Origin: Thermothelomyces thermophilus ATCC 42464
Taxonomy: Eukaryota; Ascomycota; Sordariomycetes; Sordariales; Chaetomiaceae
DNA length: 64,000 nucleotides
Assembly (NCBI RefSeq): GCF_000226095.1
Contig: NC_016475.1
Location: 3,844,001-3,908,000, forward strand
Reading direction: 5' to 3'
The translations under genes were made by a program, and so were the position numbers. Below, one piece after another: positions 35,755-46,490 of this stretch (positions are counted from its first letter, which is position 1; every line of letters begins with the position of its first letter). The notes beneath the pieces were generated by a model, which saw nothing but the letters and a program-made list of their open reading frames with translations, was not told the origin of the DNA and ran no database searches.

Positions 35755-38700
35755 CTAGTTCCTATAAGTTGTCCTCTAGTCTAAAATTAAGCCATTTAAC
35801 TAGATACTATAGTTCCCCGTTAATAATATATAAATCTAGAATTTCTTTAATGTCCTATTCTTTCTCTTTATCCTTTGCTTCGATATTTGTAGCGATTTTG
35901 GCGTTCTTCGGTACTAGTTTAAGGAGTGAAATATAAAAAACATCTGTCTATAGTTATATAGATAACGGTAATAATAGTCGGTAGTTAGATGTCGAAATTC
36001 GTTCCTTAATAACAAAGGGTCTGACCTTCTTAAAGTCTAGCTTTATACTTGGTCGTTTGATTTGTAAGTTTCGTATAATTAGGTAGACTTTGTCTCCCCT
36101 TTCTAGGCAAGGTCCCTCGAGCTTATGTTTGTTATAGTAGTTCTTTATTCTAGTTTTGACAAACTCGAGTTCCTTTCTAAGCTTCTTATATAGTATATAC
36201 ATTTGTTTCGCTTTGACTGCTGCTCTCGGTACTATGACCTCTAGTCCTTGCCTAAGGTCTGCTTTATATCTATAGTTCGTAAAGAACGGTGTAACTTTAG
36301 TCGTTTCTGTTAGCATTATGTTATAAGCGAGTTGTGCTATTAGTAATAGTATGACCTAGTTGTCTTGCTAGTAGTTAATGTAAGAACGAAGGTATTACTT
36401 GATAACTTAGTTTAGTTACTCCGTTTATCTGTCGGTTTGTAGGTAATATGCCGTTAATAACTTGCTATTAATGCCTAATTGTTATATTAACGCTTGCTAG
36501 AACTTCGATACGAACTTGGTGTCTCTATTAGTGATCTATTCTTACGGCCAAGCGTGTATTAATACGACTTGCCGATAGATTACGTCTGCTAACTGTTCTA
36601 CTGTCTATGACTCCTTATAGGGAAAGAAGTATACCTATTTAGTTAGGCGATCTACTATAGTAAGAATACTATTATAGATTACCCCTATAGCTGTATCCTT
36701 AGATTCTAGCAGTTTCGTAATAAAGTCTATCGTAACTAAGCTCTATAGTTTGTCAGCTATTAGCAGTAGCTAGAGTAGCCTATATGGTTTATGTCGTACC
36801 GCTTTGCTTCGATTACAAATATCGTAGTTCCATACGACTTCCTTAACTTGTATCGTTAGCTATAGGAAGTCGTAGTGTTTCTTGACTTATACGACAGTCT
36901 TCGTAACTCCTTTGTATTCTCCGAGTTTCGACTTGTAGAGTTCTCGAATCATTCGCAGCTATTGATCCCCGTTATAGATATATACTTTGCCTCGGTACTA
37001 AAGTTTCCTATCTTTTTCTTCTACTCCGTCAGGTACCACTAGTCCGGGTGTTGCTTGATACTATACCTCGTTAATCCTTTCTTCTTAAAAGATTATGTAA
37101 CATTCTAGGAACGAGTCGAGCGGATCATCTTCTATAGGTGTCTGCATTTTGTAATATAGCGTTCTATCCATTCGTTCCTTGAATAACGGTGGCATTGTTT
37201 CCGTTCGTCTTTCTGTATAATCTGTTTATCGGCTTAAGGCATCTGCTTATACGTTCTCTTTGCCCTTCTTATAGCAGATCTCAAAATTGAACTCTATAAG
37301 GAATTCTACCTATTGTATTTGTTATCTATTAAGTTCCTTCGTTATTATAAAGTACCGTAAATTCTTATAATCTATATATACTTGTACTAGTTCAATTATA
37401 CTACTAAGGTATAGTCACCATTCCTTAAAAGCTTCGATAATCACAAGTAGTTCCTTATTATAGATTGGATAATTAAGATATAGTCTACCAAGCTTCTTTA
37501 AAAAGAAGGCTATAGGGTATAGCTTCCCTTGTTTGTCTCGTTATCCTAACTATCCTCCGATGGCGTAGTCTGAAGCGTCCGTTTCCACCTTGAATAGCTT
37601 CTTAGGGTCTGGTAGTACTAGTACTAGATTTTTAGTAATGGCGTCGTGGATCTACGTAAATGCTTGCTTGTGCTACTCTTTCTATTGGAATTTAACGTTC
37701 TTCTTAGTAAGTTTATATAGAGGTCGTGCGATCGCTCTAAAGTTCCTAATGAATATCTGGTAGAAGTTTATAAATCCGATGAAACTTCGTACTTCTATAA
37801 CTGACGTCGGTTATAGCTAATCCTTAATAGCTTTGACCTTTAAAGGTTCTATCTAGATTTGTCCTAGGGATATCTTATATCCTAAAAACACCGTCTTCCT
37901 AACGTGGAATTCGCTCTTTTCCTTGTTAACTAATAGCTTATACGCGTATAATACATCTAGTACTACTCTTATATACTTCCGGTGTTTATCTATTATCTTA
38001 GAGAAGATAAGTATATCGTCAAGATAATATACCGTAATTTTGTCGAGAAAGGGTCGGATAGCTTGATCGATTAGGGCTTAGAACGTTGCCAGCGTGTTCG
38101 TAAGTCTAAATAGCATGACAAGGTACTCGTAGTAGCTATAGGGTGTCCTAAAGGCCGTTTTCTACTTATTGCCTTCTTTGATCTATATATAGTTATAGGC
38201 CGATAGCAAGTCAAGACACGTAAAATATTAGGCTCTTGCTAACTGATCTTGGAGCCGTAAGATTAGTAGTAATAGGTATCGGTTTTTCACGGTCTGTTCG
38301 TTAAGTTACTAATAGTCGACGTATAATTATAGCTTTCCATCTTTCTTAGGCACAAATAGGATTAGGTAGCCTACTAGCGATATCAACGGGCGGATATATC
38401 CTCTTCGAAGGTTCTCCTCCAAGTATTGCTTAAGTTCTTCGTTCTGTGTCTAGCTTGTATAGTAAATCTTAAAGAACTTTAGTTATGCTCCTTCCTTGAG
38501 CTTGATCTCGTAATCCTATAGGCTATATTCTAGTAATCCTTCTAGATACTTCAGTTCGAATGCTAGGTGTCCTTTGTATTCCTTCGGTACTTTCCTAGTC
38601 TTATCTAGTCTCTTGGCTTTCTAATAATATACGAACTTAGTTCTATCTATAACGATATTAGCGATTTCTCCTATCTTAACCTACTACTCTAGTTATAGTG

Positions 38701-41600
38701 CTCCGTATTCGTTAACGGAGAGAATAGCTATCGGCGATTTAGCTTATTCCTCCTATTATAATGTCGGTATCGTTATACCGCTTCTTCTAGAGTCTATAGT
38801 AGTCTGCCTACTACTGTCTATCTCTTATGGTAGATCCGTAGGATATACCTTTCCCTAGGTATTGTCTGCTCGCGATCCTTATATACTTCCTATCTTACTA
38901 GTTAAATATGACTCCATTCGGGGTTATAGGTAGCTACTATTCTTCTAGCTAATGTCCGGGTCGTAATCTTATACTATGGTAATCCTAATATTATATCTTT
39001 GTCGTTACCTATGTCTACGATACTAAATATAACTACTATAGTCTTCCTTACTATAGTGATATCGATTGGTTTAGTCTCCCTATATACCTATTATATCGGA
39101 AATAGCCCTTTGATTATACTATACTTCCGCTTCATTCTCTAGGGTATCCGTAGCTAATTTACAAGCGTTAGCGAAATCAGGTTTATCTCTACTCTACTAT
39201 CTACTAGTATAAGTATTTTGTGCTGTTTCTATTATGCTATTATCTATAGTCGCTTATCTTACCGCCGTCGTCTAAAGATTATAGCGATTTCCTATGTTTC
39301 TGCCGGGAGGTCTCGATATAGTGGTCTCTTACGCTAGTTCCTCCTGTACTGCGCTACCACTCGCCGCTATACGGGCGTTAATAGTTTTCGGGCCCCTTAA
39401 AGGGCCCTGACCCGTTTCCTAGGTTAGTGCTGACTTCTTTGGTTATTTGGCTAATAGCGGCTTTATCGATCGTGCTCATTTCTGTAAGCCATTGAGTGCT
39501 AGTAGCTCCCTACCATTAGGTCTGTTCTACTTTCTATCGTACGTACTATAGCTTCATCTAAAGCTCCTAGATCTGCGATTTCTTTTTATCTGCGTGGTAG
39601 AGGCAGTCGTTACTTCGGTACGAGTCCTATATGTCTCGTCCTGTTCTATAGTGCCTAGGCTAGGCTCGTTTTGGTGTTACCGTAATGCCTTCCGGATCGC
39701 GAGCTTCGATTTTCTAGAGCAATTCGGCCGCTCTATTTCCTATATTATAGACTTATTCCATAGGGCAGAGACTTCTGTCCTCATTTCCTTGTTGGGTTGG
39801 CTAGTAATTATTTTCGAATTTGTTACAAAAGTGGTATCGGCATTTGTATAATATATATTAGAACCAGGGTACTTATATATATGCCTCGTGTCGCGGGTAC
39901 AGTCGTGTAGCGTTGCCTAGAAGGTATTAGAACTCTTTTCCAAATCCTTCCTACTATATATAGACTATAGGTACTCTAATGCTAAGGTAGGAGTATTTCT
40001 TCTAATAGCTTTCTTATATACGTTTGTCTTTTCTGTGGTTTACATATATAAACTAGTACTTAGGGTTCTATACGTCGTAGCTAAGTTACTAATCGTCAAA
40101 ATGCTTGGTATAGCTATTAGGCCTATCGTATATCTTAGGCTATTCTCCTCTAATGGCTTCTATAATACATCAGAGTTCCCTTATCTTGTCCCTTATCTTA
40201 TCGCTCTACTAGGCAAGCCAAATTAGGCATCTATCCCATTCATATAGTTCTATATTAAGCTAGAAAACTTCGTTATAGTACCATTCGATTTGTTCCTAGA
40301 GGAATAGAACATTAGGTCTAGGTCTTTCGATTCCTTAGGTATCGGTTATCTACGATCTATCCCGCCTCTAGGTAACTGTGAAACCCTACTGCCTCAAGGC
40401 TAGGAGAATCGAAATTGGTGGTATATACTCTCCCGCTATATCCTATTCGGCAAGACCTATCTCTAGGTCTACCGTAACCAGTTCGGAGTATAGTGCTTGT
40501 TTGTCTTTACCGTTACCGTCGCGTCCGAGACTATCCGTGTTGCTATCCTTATCTTTATAACTTATAGCTACTACTTCGATGACGTCCTTGGTAGTTTCGT
40601 CGATAGCCGTAATTTCCTTTCTAGGGACTAGTTTCTAGTCTTTGTTTGGGCTTTGGCATTCTTGCTTATAATGCCCTTTCTTTTTGTAATTATAGTAGGT
40701 AATATTAGACTTATCTTTGGCCGTCTTTTTCTTATCTTACTTCTATGCTATATCTATATCTATAGCTCTAGGATATATCTTATATAATATACTAACATAT
40801 ACTTATTTCTTCTTATCGTTAGCCTTGACTATAGTTCTATTTATCTAACCTCGTTTCTACTACTCTTATATATAGAGTCGATCATTGATCTTAATAGCCT
40901 ATATAATATATTTGTCTAGAGTTTTAGGCTAGTTATACTTATATAGCTCGTCTTTAACCTTTTCCTTTAAGCTATTATAGAATAGTTATATTAATACTTT
41001 ATCATTAAGCTAAGACTTAAGCATGTCCTATCTAAACTATATAACATAGGAGGCTATTAACTTAGTCTATTAGAGGTTAATAAGTCTTTCTTACGTATAA
41101 ATCTTCTTGTCTTTGTTACTAAAAACCTTCTAAAGCTCTTCTTTAAACCAGTCATAAGATTAAAAGACTACCTACGTAAATACGTCTTAGTCGTCTTTAT
41201 CTTCTTTAATAAGATAATCGTTCTATATAGGCTCGAACTATCTAAATGCCTTACCCTCTAATCTCATAGCTATATAAAGGACCTTAGCTTTATTGTCTAG
41301 AAACTTATCATTATTAAGCCGAAAGTAGGATTAGAGGTTTATTAGGAATCCTATAAGATCCTCCTTAGTTCCTCCGTATTTACTAGGTAGTTTAATCTTA
41401 ATATGGCTTGCTTTAGCGCCTTTAAGTGCCTTGATTTTAGTATAGGCCTCGTTAACCAGCTTCTGCGAGTACTTTTTGCCGTTCTCGAGTTCCTTAATCC
41501 AAGCTTAAGTAACCTTATCTCTCTAGTCTAACTCCTAGATCCGCTACTAGAGTTGACCGAGCTAGGCAAGCAGCTATTCGGCCGTGACGTTAGCAGCCAT
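35740..41600 (-). pseudogene. gag-pol of element 6 (RIP-degenerate)
   Basis: Gag begins at the ATG complementary to 41598-41600 (Met-Ala-Ala-Asn-Val). The zinc knuckle is near 40660-40700 (complement), the gag end with the palindrome GGGCCCCTTAAAGGGCCC at about 39391-39408, RT YLDD at the complement of about 38000-38029, and the integrase between about 37000 and 36300. A 120-codon stretch free of stops at the complement of 35954-36316 covers the integrase C-terminus. Chromodomain near 35740-35900. The knuckle-to-YLDD distance is one base shorter than in element 2, indicating a small indel. Confidence 0.86.
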
Positions 41601-41653
41601 GTCAATATCAAGGTCGAAATCACCTCCGTTCTAAGCTATAATAAAACAAAGGG

Positions 41654-41665
41654 AGTAATAGCAAC
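41654..41665 (-). promoter_or_regulatory. Putative self-priming site of element 6
   Basis: The plus strand reads AGTAATAGCAAC, one base inside the 5' LTR. The LTR contains the complement-sense AGTAATAGTAAC (plus-strand GTTACTATTACT at 41808-41819). In RNA, 11 Watson-Crick pairs plus one G-U pair are possible. Confidence 0.52.
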
Positions 41666-41666
41666 G

Positions 41667-42084
41667 TGTGACAAACCTAACTCAGACTTCTTCTAAAAGG
41701 GTTCAGATGGAGGTAAATTAGGCAGGACAAATATATAAGTCGTCTAAGGGATTCGGTAAAGCCAAAGGGTTTATAATAACACTAGGGTTATCTCCTATAG
41801 AAGTTAAGTTACTATTACTAGTGAACTTCCAGAGTCCACTATAACGAGTAACTGGCTAGCTATATATATACAATTATCTGTCCTTCTTCAATAGTTATTA
41901 CCAGTACTATTCCTCCTTTTACTCTGTGATTCCGCGTTGTCGACGGTGATATGTTATTATCACTAGTGAGGACCTTAGTCTTGGTAGTGATAATCTTCTG
42001 GTTGGTCTGTCAAGTGATTGGCTGTCGGAATGTCCCGCGTCCTGGCTGCAGCCTGCCGGGCCGTCCATGTGCTTATCCGTGACA
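41667..42084 (-). repeat. 5' LTR of element 6 (subfamily C)
   Basis: 418 b. Its outer (right) end, TATCCGTGACA at 42074-42084, meets the TGTCG duplication and then unmutated host DNA. It is less RIP-mutated than subfamily A LTRs (it still contains stretches such as GTCCCGCGTCCTGGCTGCAGCC-like GC-rich DNA near 42028-42060). Confidence 0.93.
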
Positions 42085-42900
42085 TGTCGTACCTTTGCAG
42101 CCTTCTGAGCTGTACTGATTGCAGCCACCGAGCTATAGCAATGGAGGCGAGTCCGGGGTCGAGTACGAGGATGGGAAGCCGGTAGCCATGAAAAGGTCAG
42201 TGAAGGAAAATATGTTTCGGTATATCTGATGCCGCGAGCTGGAAGGGTATGGGCAGCCAACTGGTGTAGATAATTAGTAATTACGTAAAGAGGGCCAGAA
42301 TGTGGTATGTTTGGATATTTCGTGGAGGATATTCCGATCGACAGCTCAAGTACCGGGTTAACGCTCCATGGTTGGCACATAGCTCGGCAAAGAGCGTTAA
42401 CGAGCGGTTAGAGAGGAGGGAGGTTGAGCTTCTGACAGGTGGAACTTGGTGTCTTTGTTGTTGCATTCAATTTACCCGAGGGTGCCCCTGTCCGAAACTC
42501 ACGGCCTTTTGTTGTCGCGACGTTTCAGCTATCGCGAGCCAAGCCGGGCGTGGTCACTCCGCTGACTCGAATGCTAGCGCCCCTTAATAACTACAAAGTA
42601 TGCGGTGTGGCTTGGCTATCGTAGCTCGGTAGGACATCAGCCCGAGTCGCAACAGCGAGCAAACCCCGGATTTCTGACTGCCGAGGCGCCTATTACAAAC
42701 ATTCATACCTTAACTATTAATTACCTGACTCTATGTTTTCTTTAGCATGTTATTATTAGACACACCGCTCAGTCCTGCCTTGCCTGACCTAGATCGTTTC
42801 CTTCGATGCTTAATACCCACCCGGGTTTGTAGCTTTGATAGCTCCCTAGGATCGGTTAGGCTCTAGCATTGATCCATCACCTGCACTCAACCAACAAGCC
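42085..42900. other. Intergenic region: right flank of the island and promoter of the beta-helix gene
   Basis: About 816 b of normal base composition. No frame here shows convincing codon bias. TAATTA-type boxes occur at 42270-42290 and 42716-42724. The last 60 b (CTGCACTCAACCAACAAGCC before the ATG) look like a fungal 5' leader. Confidence 0.6.
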
Positions 42901-43971
42901 ATGGCTCCGAACGTCCTCTCGCTCGCCACGGCCGCCCTCGCCCTGGCGTCGGCAGCGCAGGCCCAGTGCGGCTCCGGGTCCCCCCACGCCACGGTGACGG
43001 GGTCGGGCAACTCATACACGGCCAGGGTGGGCTCGAACCAGGTCTACTCGGGGTCCGACTACCGCGAGGCGATCCAGAAGGCGCTCGACTCCATCAGCAG
43101 CGGCCAGCGGGTGGCCGTGCTGGCGTCGGGCTCGATCGGGGCCAGCACCATCACCATCACCAGCGGCAAGACCTTCGAGGGCTGCGGCACCATCGACGTG
43201 GGCAACCGAGCCGGGCGGGGCGCCATCGAGTCGACCGACGCGAGCGACGTCAAGATCCCCTACCTCAGCATGACGGGCAACCCCTACTTCGGCCTGCGCT
43301 TCTCGGGCATGCGCGGCCTAACCCTTGGCAACATCACCATGAACCTAAGCGGCGGCCTGGGCATCCGCTTCGACCGCGACCGGGCGCCCAGCTCCGACGT
43401 CAGCATGGACGTCATCACGGTCACGGGCGCCGGCAGCCACGCGGTCGAGACGTGGAATATCGACCGCCTGACCATCAACAAGGTCATCGCCCGCAACGTG
43501 GGCGAGTCGGGCCTGCTGCTGCAGACGACGACCAACGCCAGGGTCGGCCTGGTCGACGGCGACAACGTCGGCACCGGCACGGGCTACGCCACCTTCCGCA
43601 TGGCCAACAACAACGGCCAGAAGGCGGACGGCAGCTACGGCACCAACGTGTTCGTCGACCGCGTCGTCTCGCGAGGTGGTGGCCGCGGCGTCTTCTGCGT
43701 CTCGCAGTCGGGCGCCGTCGAGATCGGCTCGGTCGACCTGGCCAACAACGGCAACAACGCGATCCTCATCGAGAACTGCTACAACGTCAACATCAAGGGC
43801 GGCAGAGTCAACGGCGGCGGCGAGGTCCGCATCTCGGCCCGCAGCGAGTTCCCCAACACCAGGGACGTCTCCATCACCCTCCAGGTCGACAACACCTCGG
43901 TCCGCGAGTCCCCCTGCGGCGAAAACATCCGCTGGTCCATCACCGGCAATGCCCAACAGAACATTTGCTAG
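42901..43971 (+). CDS. Secreted right-handed beta-helix (pectin-lyase-like fold) protein
   Basis: An intronless 356-residue protein. Residues 1-21 form a signal peptide with an Ala-Gln-Ala cleavage site before Gln-Cys-Gly, so it should be exported to the wall or medium. The rest is built of short Gly/Asn/Val-rich turns repeated about every 20-25 residues (for example Ile-Thr-Ile-Thr-Ser-Gly-Lys-Thr, Leu-Thr-Leu-Gly-Asn-Ile-Thr, Val-Phe-Val-Asp-Arg-Val-Val, Val-Asn-Ile-Lys-Gly-Gly), typical of parallel beta-helices in polysaccharide lyases and glycoside hydrolases such as GH28. Two N-glycosylation sequons lie near residues 144-148 and cysteines occur near both ends. I could not identify catalytic residues, so substrate and even enzymatic activity are unknown. 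Strong GC3 bias and a good start context (AAGCCATGG) support the model. Confidence 0.85.
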   Translation: MAPNVLSLATAALALASAAQAQCGSGSPHATVTGSGNSYTARVGSNQVYSGSDYREAIQKALDSISSGQRVAVLASGSIGASTITITSGKTFEGCGTIDVGNRAGRGAIESTDASDVKIPYLSMTGNPYFGLRFSGMRGLTLGNITMNLSGGLGIRFDRDRAPSSDVSMDVITVTGAGSHAVETWNIDRLTINKVIARNVGESGLLLQTTTNARVGLVDGDNVGTGTGYATFRMANNNGQKADGSYGTNVFVDRVVSRGGGRGVFCVSQSGAVEIGSVDLANNGNNAILIENCYNVNIKGGRVNGGGEVRISARSEFPNTRDVSITLQVDNTSVRESPCGENIRWSITGNAQQNIC

Positions 43972-44392
43972 AAGAGGCTCGGGGGATTACCTTGATGGTG
44001 GATCAGGTCCCCCACGGCAGACTGTGCTGTTGGCTCTTTTCTTTCTCTGTACAAATTTGGTAATTAGTATAGTAAAAATGGAGGAAATCAAAATCATTTC
44101 CAAACAGGAGAAAACAAGCAAGCACAGAATTTGCGAGTTGTTCCGGCACAATGTTTTGAGTGCTTTGTTGCTTGCAATTGCGAATCACCGCAGTAAATAC
44201 TAAGGAAACAGGCAAAGGTCTTCGACTTCGACCAGTCCCACACGAGGGGTAATTACAGTGATTAAGAGAACTATATAACATTGATACATCTCTCAGCTGC
44301 CGATGACCACCGTCCCTACCATCAAGACAATCCAGGAATCATAACTAAATCACCTGAGTCCACCTAGGTTACTTACTTGTTGCCGGATCCAA
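43972..44392. other. Intergenic region, 421 b
   Basis: AT-richer than the flanking genes. It presumably contains the 3' end of the beta-helix gene and the promoter of the next. A TAATTA box occurs at about 44251-44258. Nothing else recognised. Confidence 0.5.
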
Positions 44393-44857
44393 ATGGCCGG
44401 CAACGCGCTCGGACAACTGCCCATCCTCCCGCGCATCCACGTGCGTCTCTGCTTCCCCCAGGGCTACATCGACCTGGCGCAGGTGGCGGCCGTGCACGTA
44501 GAGGTGCCGCTCGCGCTGGTCGAGGACATGACGAACCAAGAGTTCCACGGCAACGAGACGCTGACCGAGCTGCAGGACAAGACGGGCCCGGCCATGTTCC
44601 ACATCCACGACACCGTGGTGGCGGCCCTGTCGGCCAGGACCGACTCCCGATGGATGCCCGACTTCACCCCCTTCAAGCTCCTCCGCGTCAAGGACACCTG
44701 GCAACACCTCGGCATCGGCTTCACCATCGAGCAGCACAGCACGGCCGTCAGGAAGGATCTGGTGGTCGACGTGATATGCCCGTCTGACTTGACCCCGGAC
44801 AGGACCATGTACTGCGACGTTCTCCCGTTTAAGCCCCCTCGACTCTCCATCGAGTAA
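44393..44857 (+). CDS. Hypothetical protein, 154 aa
   Basis: A single-exon frame from ATG 44393 (CCAAATGG context) to TAA 44855, with strong G/C at third codon positions on this strand, which argues for a real gene against the overlapping opposite frames. The predicted protein is mixed alpha/beta, slightly acidic, without signal peptide, membrane segment or recognised motif. It has two cysteines near the C-terminus. I do not recognise the family. An additional upstream exon cannot be excluded because the region 44300-44390 is poorly informative. Confidence 0.55.
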   Translation: MAGNALGQLPILPRIHVRLCFPQGYIDLAQVAAVHVEVPLALVEDMTNQEFHGNETLTELQDKTGPAMFHIHDTVVAALSARTDSRWMPDFTPFKLLRVKDTWQHLGIGFTIEQHSTAVRKDLVVDVICPSDLTPDRTMYCDVLPFKPPRLSIE

Positions 44858-45547
44858 TTAGGTACCTGATACCTGATCTTCAACCGCGGTGAAAGGAGGG
44901 CTAAGGACCTAATTACATGAGATACCAGCCAGGCAACTAACGATTTTCAAGGTTCATAAGCCGCTAGTCAGAGACAGGATTATAACAGCCGGCGTGTAAC
45001 ACTTGGTTGCAAGACAAGGTAGAGCTCTTAGTAGATGCCCTAATTATTCATGGCAGTAAGTATAATAAATATTCAACACTCTTATTGTCAGCGCCTAGAT
45101 TCAATGCCCCCGTTGTCAGAGTCAAGCTGGCCACGCATCACCGTGTGCTAATAACGTGTCGAGGGTGAAGTTAGGAGAGTGCAATGCCAAGGTGCAAAAC
45201 AGAAGAAAATAAAAATAAAAATAAAACCGTGAGAGAAGAACAAATCCGAGACCCAGAGAGCTTTGTTTCTATCTTGCTCACTTTGTATTACTGTGACAAC
45301 GCCGCATACCTTCACTTCCCAGCGACAGCGGCGACACGAAGGCTATTACGACGTCTGTGAGCAGAAGGAATTCCAAAGCTGGAAATCGAGTCATGAGTTT
45401 GCAAGCCGATGCTTCTTTTTGTGATCAAATCACAAGTCACCACAACTTTCCGAGACTTTGCCATACTCAGTTCCTTGAAAAGAAGGGGGTGGGGTGGGGT
45501 TCTAGAATCGGGATAAACGGCTGCGTGTGGTTTCCTGCCGATGGTTC
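44858..45547. other. Intergenic region with (AAAAT)n microsatellite
   Basis: No convincing coding frame. It contains TAATTA-type boxes (44852-44858, 44909-44916), an (AAAAT)n run at about 45205-45226 and a G-rich stretch at 45484-45500. Confidence 0.5.
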
Positions 45548-45905
45548 TCAAACTTGAGCTGTTCCAGTTGAAGGCCCAGTAAGCTTGGTGGCAAACGTGA
45601 TGGTTTCGATCGCCGTCCAATGCGGCGCGAAAGATTCCTCGTCCAAGAGATAAGTATAGTGAGGCTTGGACTTGGCGTACAAGCCATCGCCGATCACGCG
45701 AACGCGCACACCGACCACGCGGCCCTCCATCCTGCAGCAAGTATCCAGGATCACTTCCCGCGAGGTTCTAGAAGCGACCATGTTCGAGAGCAGGCTGGCG
45801 TCTATCTGTATGCCCCTGGTGGTTATAGTGCAACCGGTGTAGGCCAAGTCCCCCCTGATCTTAATATATCTAGTTATGTCCACAGGCTCACCTTTGGGCT
45901 GAATT
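45548..45905 (-). CDS. Probable 3' exon of an unresolved hypothetical gene
   Basis: A minus-strand frame of about 111 codons ends at TGA (complement of 45548-45550) and is open up to about 45905. There is no ATG at its left boundary: the longest version starts with GTG, and the first in-frame ATG gives only about 77 residues. Immediately upstream (minus sense) lies CTGACTAATTCAG, a textbook branch point plus acceptor, so this looks like a terminal exon beginning near 45896. I could not find a 5' exon in compatible phase. The sequence (many Val/Arg/Thr, two adjacent Cys, Gly-Asp-Gly-Leu-Tyr) resembles nothing I recognise. Confidence 0.35.
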
Positions 45906-46490
45906 AGTCAGTACATCAATACATAGGTACCTCATCTAGGTACATACCTACCTATTGAATGCAGCATTACAGCTGCAAGCCAACCACCAGATGGGCTGCA
46001 CGTGGCACCATTCAGCTAAGCCCTCATTACTTTTGGCACGCAAAGACAGAAACAGTTTTGAACATTTCATGTTTCAAGATGATGTCGCCCTACGGGGAAC
46101 CCCCACAACTTTATCTCTGGGACATGCATATTATCAGCTGAGAGATAGCAATGTCACATGCACACCGCTTGCTTGGCCATGTTAACCCCGCGTGGCAGGC
46201 CCCAGTTTCCCTTTCCTGAGTGTTGCAGATAAGCCTCGATGTAACGCTACATACACTAGCGTAGAGCTCTCCAGTGATAACCATTCATGACCGAGACTCT
46301 GTACGCAAATACCGAAGCCTTTGGTCCTCTTCTCTCGGTTGCTGCACGAAAAACCGCGTTCTTTGATCTCCCTGACCGCTAATTTGACCATTGACGACGT
46401 CTCGTGCAACACAGGGTCTCACACCAACGGCACTCCACGTTGATGCTGCTCTCCTTCATCGTCTAAGTTGGCTATTCACATTTCGTAGAG
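45906..46490. other. Intergenic region before the permease gene
   Basis: 585 b. It holds clustered ACCTA/TAGGT repeats (45920-45958), typical of fungal intergenic DNA. It may also hide the 5' exon of the minus-strand gene at 45548. No other gene supported. Confidence 0.45.

Larger units (their letters stand above)
34552..42084 (-). mobile_element. Element 6: complete Gypsy chromovirus, subfamily C, 7533 b, minus strand, TGTCG duplication
   Basis: LTRs of 418 b at 41667-42084 (5') and 34552-34969 (3'), flanked by TGTCG at 34547-34551 and 42085-42089. Gag starts at the complement of 41598-41600 and the chromodomain lies near 35740-35900. Polypurine tract complement CGATGCCCCTCCTT at 34970-34983. 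The U3 part of the LTR and the 3' internal region differ from subfamilies A and B. This insertion marks the border between the RIP-mutated island and normal host sequence. Confidence 0.96.

Noticed and set aside
1-42084. CRISPR-like or tandem repeat array
   Set aside because: The repeats are dispersed kilobase-scale LTR elements; there are no short regularly spaced direct repeats.
42966-44063. 365-codon frame overlapping the beta-helix gene
   Set aside because: Arg/His/Gln-rich shadow in another frame of a GC-rich gene; the 42901 frame has a signal peptide and sensible composition.
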